A stretch of 6,176 nucleotides of DNA from Bacillota bacterium (GTDB lineage Bacteria > Bacillota > Bacilli > Alicyclobacillales > Alicyclobacillaceae). Under the pieces are notes generated by a model that saw only the letters and a program-made list of their open reading frames with translations, made no database searches and was not told where the DNA came from. Where the stretch lies: contig JAKAXI010000128.1 in assembly GCA_021816665.1 (NCBI GenBank), positions 1 through 6,176 of the forward strand, given 5' to 3'. The first letter of the stretch is position 1, and each line of letters begins with the position of its first letter. Positions 5,222 through 6,176 of this stretch are shown here, one piece after another. A program made the translations under genes and the position numbers.

Positions 5222-6176
5222 TCAGCGAAATTCAGGTGCGAGTGACGTCCACTCCAGTACTTCCTCAAATCTCTGGGCAATTTGCAGCAGCCGTTCGTCC
5301 TGCATAGGCCCTGCGACAACTTGGAGGCCCACGGGTAGACCATCTGGGGTTAGCCCGCACGGCATAGTCAGTGCAGGAAATCCAGCCAAGTTCCACGGGT
5401 TGGTGCAACGGGTAAGATGCGCTCGCACGCCGACTTCAAGGGTTCGAATGTGCGCCTTTGCCTGGCCAATGTCTGTGGCGGTGAGCGGCGTCGTCGGTGT
5501 GACTATCACATCCACCTGTTCGAGTAAGTGTCCTGCTTCGAGGCGAAACTGCGCACGCACAGATTGAGCGCGGACGTACTCCCACCCACGTATGCTGTCG
5601 GCTGCTTGCAGGCGTTGGCGCACATCTGTTCCGTACCGTTCCGGGTGAGCGCGCAGATTACTTTCGTGAATTGCACGGGCTTCACTCCCGATGGTAGCGT
5701 TCTGCACTTCTGGAACCTCGTCGACGAGTGGCACGGTCACTTCCTCAAACACGACTTCTGGACACGAACGCTCGATGCGATTGAGCGCTTCTTGTATTGT
5801 TTGCAGCACTGACGGATGGCATTTGTCAAAAAAGAATCTTCTCGGAACACCGACTCGAATGTGTGGGGGGCTGTCGGAAGTGATGGGGTCCTTTGTCCAT
5901 GACGAGGCCACTAGACGGTGTTCGGGAGTACTCAGTACCTCGAACATCAGGGCTGCGTCGTCTATAGTGCGCGTCATGGGTCCGACGTGATCTAGAGAAG
6001 GTGCCAACGGGTAGACTCCAGCGGTTGGCACTCGGCCGTAACTTGGCTTCAGTCCGACATGTCCTGTGAGGGCTGCAGGGATGCGGACGCTGCCGCCCGT
6101 GTCGGTGCCGAGCGCGGCCGTACACAGACCGGCGACAATTGCAACAGAACTGCCTCCGCTCGAACCGCCCGCGATC
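5222..6176 (-). CDS. Amidase-signature family enzyme, C-terminal part (N-terminus outside window)
   Basis: This amide-bond hydrolase has the Ser-cisSer-Lys mechanism. The frame is open from the right edge to a TGA at 5222-5224, giving 317 residues of a protein usually 460-500 long. The GTG at 6029-6031 is an internal Val. Seen from the N-terminal side: GGSSGGSS, whose first Ser (6161-6163) is the expected cis-serine; GTDTGGSVRIPAALTGHVG, whose Ser (6089-6091) is the nucleophile, exactly 24 residues after the cis-Ser as in characterised family members; LKPSYGRV; and SLDHVGPMTRTIDDAALMF. VIVTPTTPLTA and GLPVGLQVVAGPMQDERLL lie near the C-terminus. The catalytic Lys is upstream, outside the window. 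It could be confused with GatA of the tRNA amidotransferase, but SLDHVGPMTRT rather than SLDQIGP, and no gatB or gatC nearby, favour a stand-alone amidase of unknown substrate. It converges on the sulfolipid operon with a 34-base gap. Confidence 0.92.
   Translation of the reverse strand, partial: IAGGSSGGSSVAIVAGLCTAALGTDTGGSVRIPAALTGHVGLKPSYGRVPTAGVYPLAPSLDHVGPMTRTIDDAALMFEVLSTPEHRLVASSWTKDPITSDSPPHIRVGVPRRFFFDKCHPSVLQTIQEALNRIERSCPEVVFEEVTVPLVDEVPEVQNATIGSEARAIHESNLRAHPERYGTDVRQRLQAADSIRGWEYVRAQSVRAQFRLEAGHLLEQVDVIVTPTTPLTATDIGQAKAHIRTLEVGVRAHLTRCTNPWNLAGFPALTMPCGLTPDGLPVGLQVVAGPMQDERLLQIAQRFEEVLEWTSLAPEFR

Noticed and set aside
6029..6031. GTG as the start of the amidase
   Set aside because: The frame continues upstream with the conserved GGSSGGS and DTGGS motifs to the window edge, so this codon is internal.

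Overview
The window suggests a spore-forming, Gram-positive Bacillota (Firmicute). The strongest sign is an alpha/beta-type small acid-soluble spore protein behind a sigma-G-like promoter; strong Bacillus-type Shine-Dalgarno sequences (GGAGGTGA-like) and intrinsic terminators agree. Moderate GC content together with two plant/cyanobacterial-type sulfolipid genes points to the Alicyclobacillus group. I recall sulfoquinovosyl lipids being reported from Alicyclobacillus (formerly Bacillus) acidocaldarius. The genus is an inference.

Layout, left to right. Positions 1-635 (+) hold the C-terminal part of the RecG branch-migration helicase, cut by the window edge. Positions 730-951 (+) hold the spore protein, with a sigma-G-like promoter in front and a strong rho-independent terminator behind. 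Positions 1095-1910 (+) hold phosphatidylserine decarboxylase (psd), with its own sigma-A-like promoter that carries a 12-bp perfect palindrome in the spacer. Positions 1955-2065 (+) hold a plausible unrecognised 36-residue protein, followed by a terminator. Positions 2118-2319 form a leader with a candidate promoter and two inverted repeats. Positions 2320-5187 (+) are a tight three-gene operon: UDP-sulfoquinovose synthase (sqdB), a SqdX-like glycosyltransferase and a GtrA-family membrane protein. On the opposite strand, converging on this operon, positions 5222-6176 (-) hold the C-terminal 317 residues of an amidase-signature enzyme cut by the right edge. A hairpin lies between the two.

How the genes fit together. 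SqdB should make UDP-sulfoquinovose from UDP-glucose and sulfite. The SqdX-like enzyme should transfer sulfoquinovose to diacylglycerol, giving the anionic sulfolipid SQDG. The GtrA-like protein, co-translated at the end of the operon, may move or organise a lipid-linked sugar, but its role is unknown. Together with psd (phosphatidylethanolamine synthesis) next door, the centre of the window is a membrane-lipid headgroup neighbourhood. A two-enzyme sulfolipid operon with a GtrA-like protein in a non-photosynthetic endospore former is the main point of interest. Nothing in the window looks like a phage, insertion sequence, CRISPR array or defence system.
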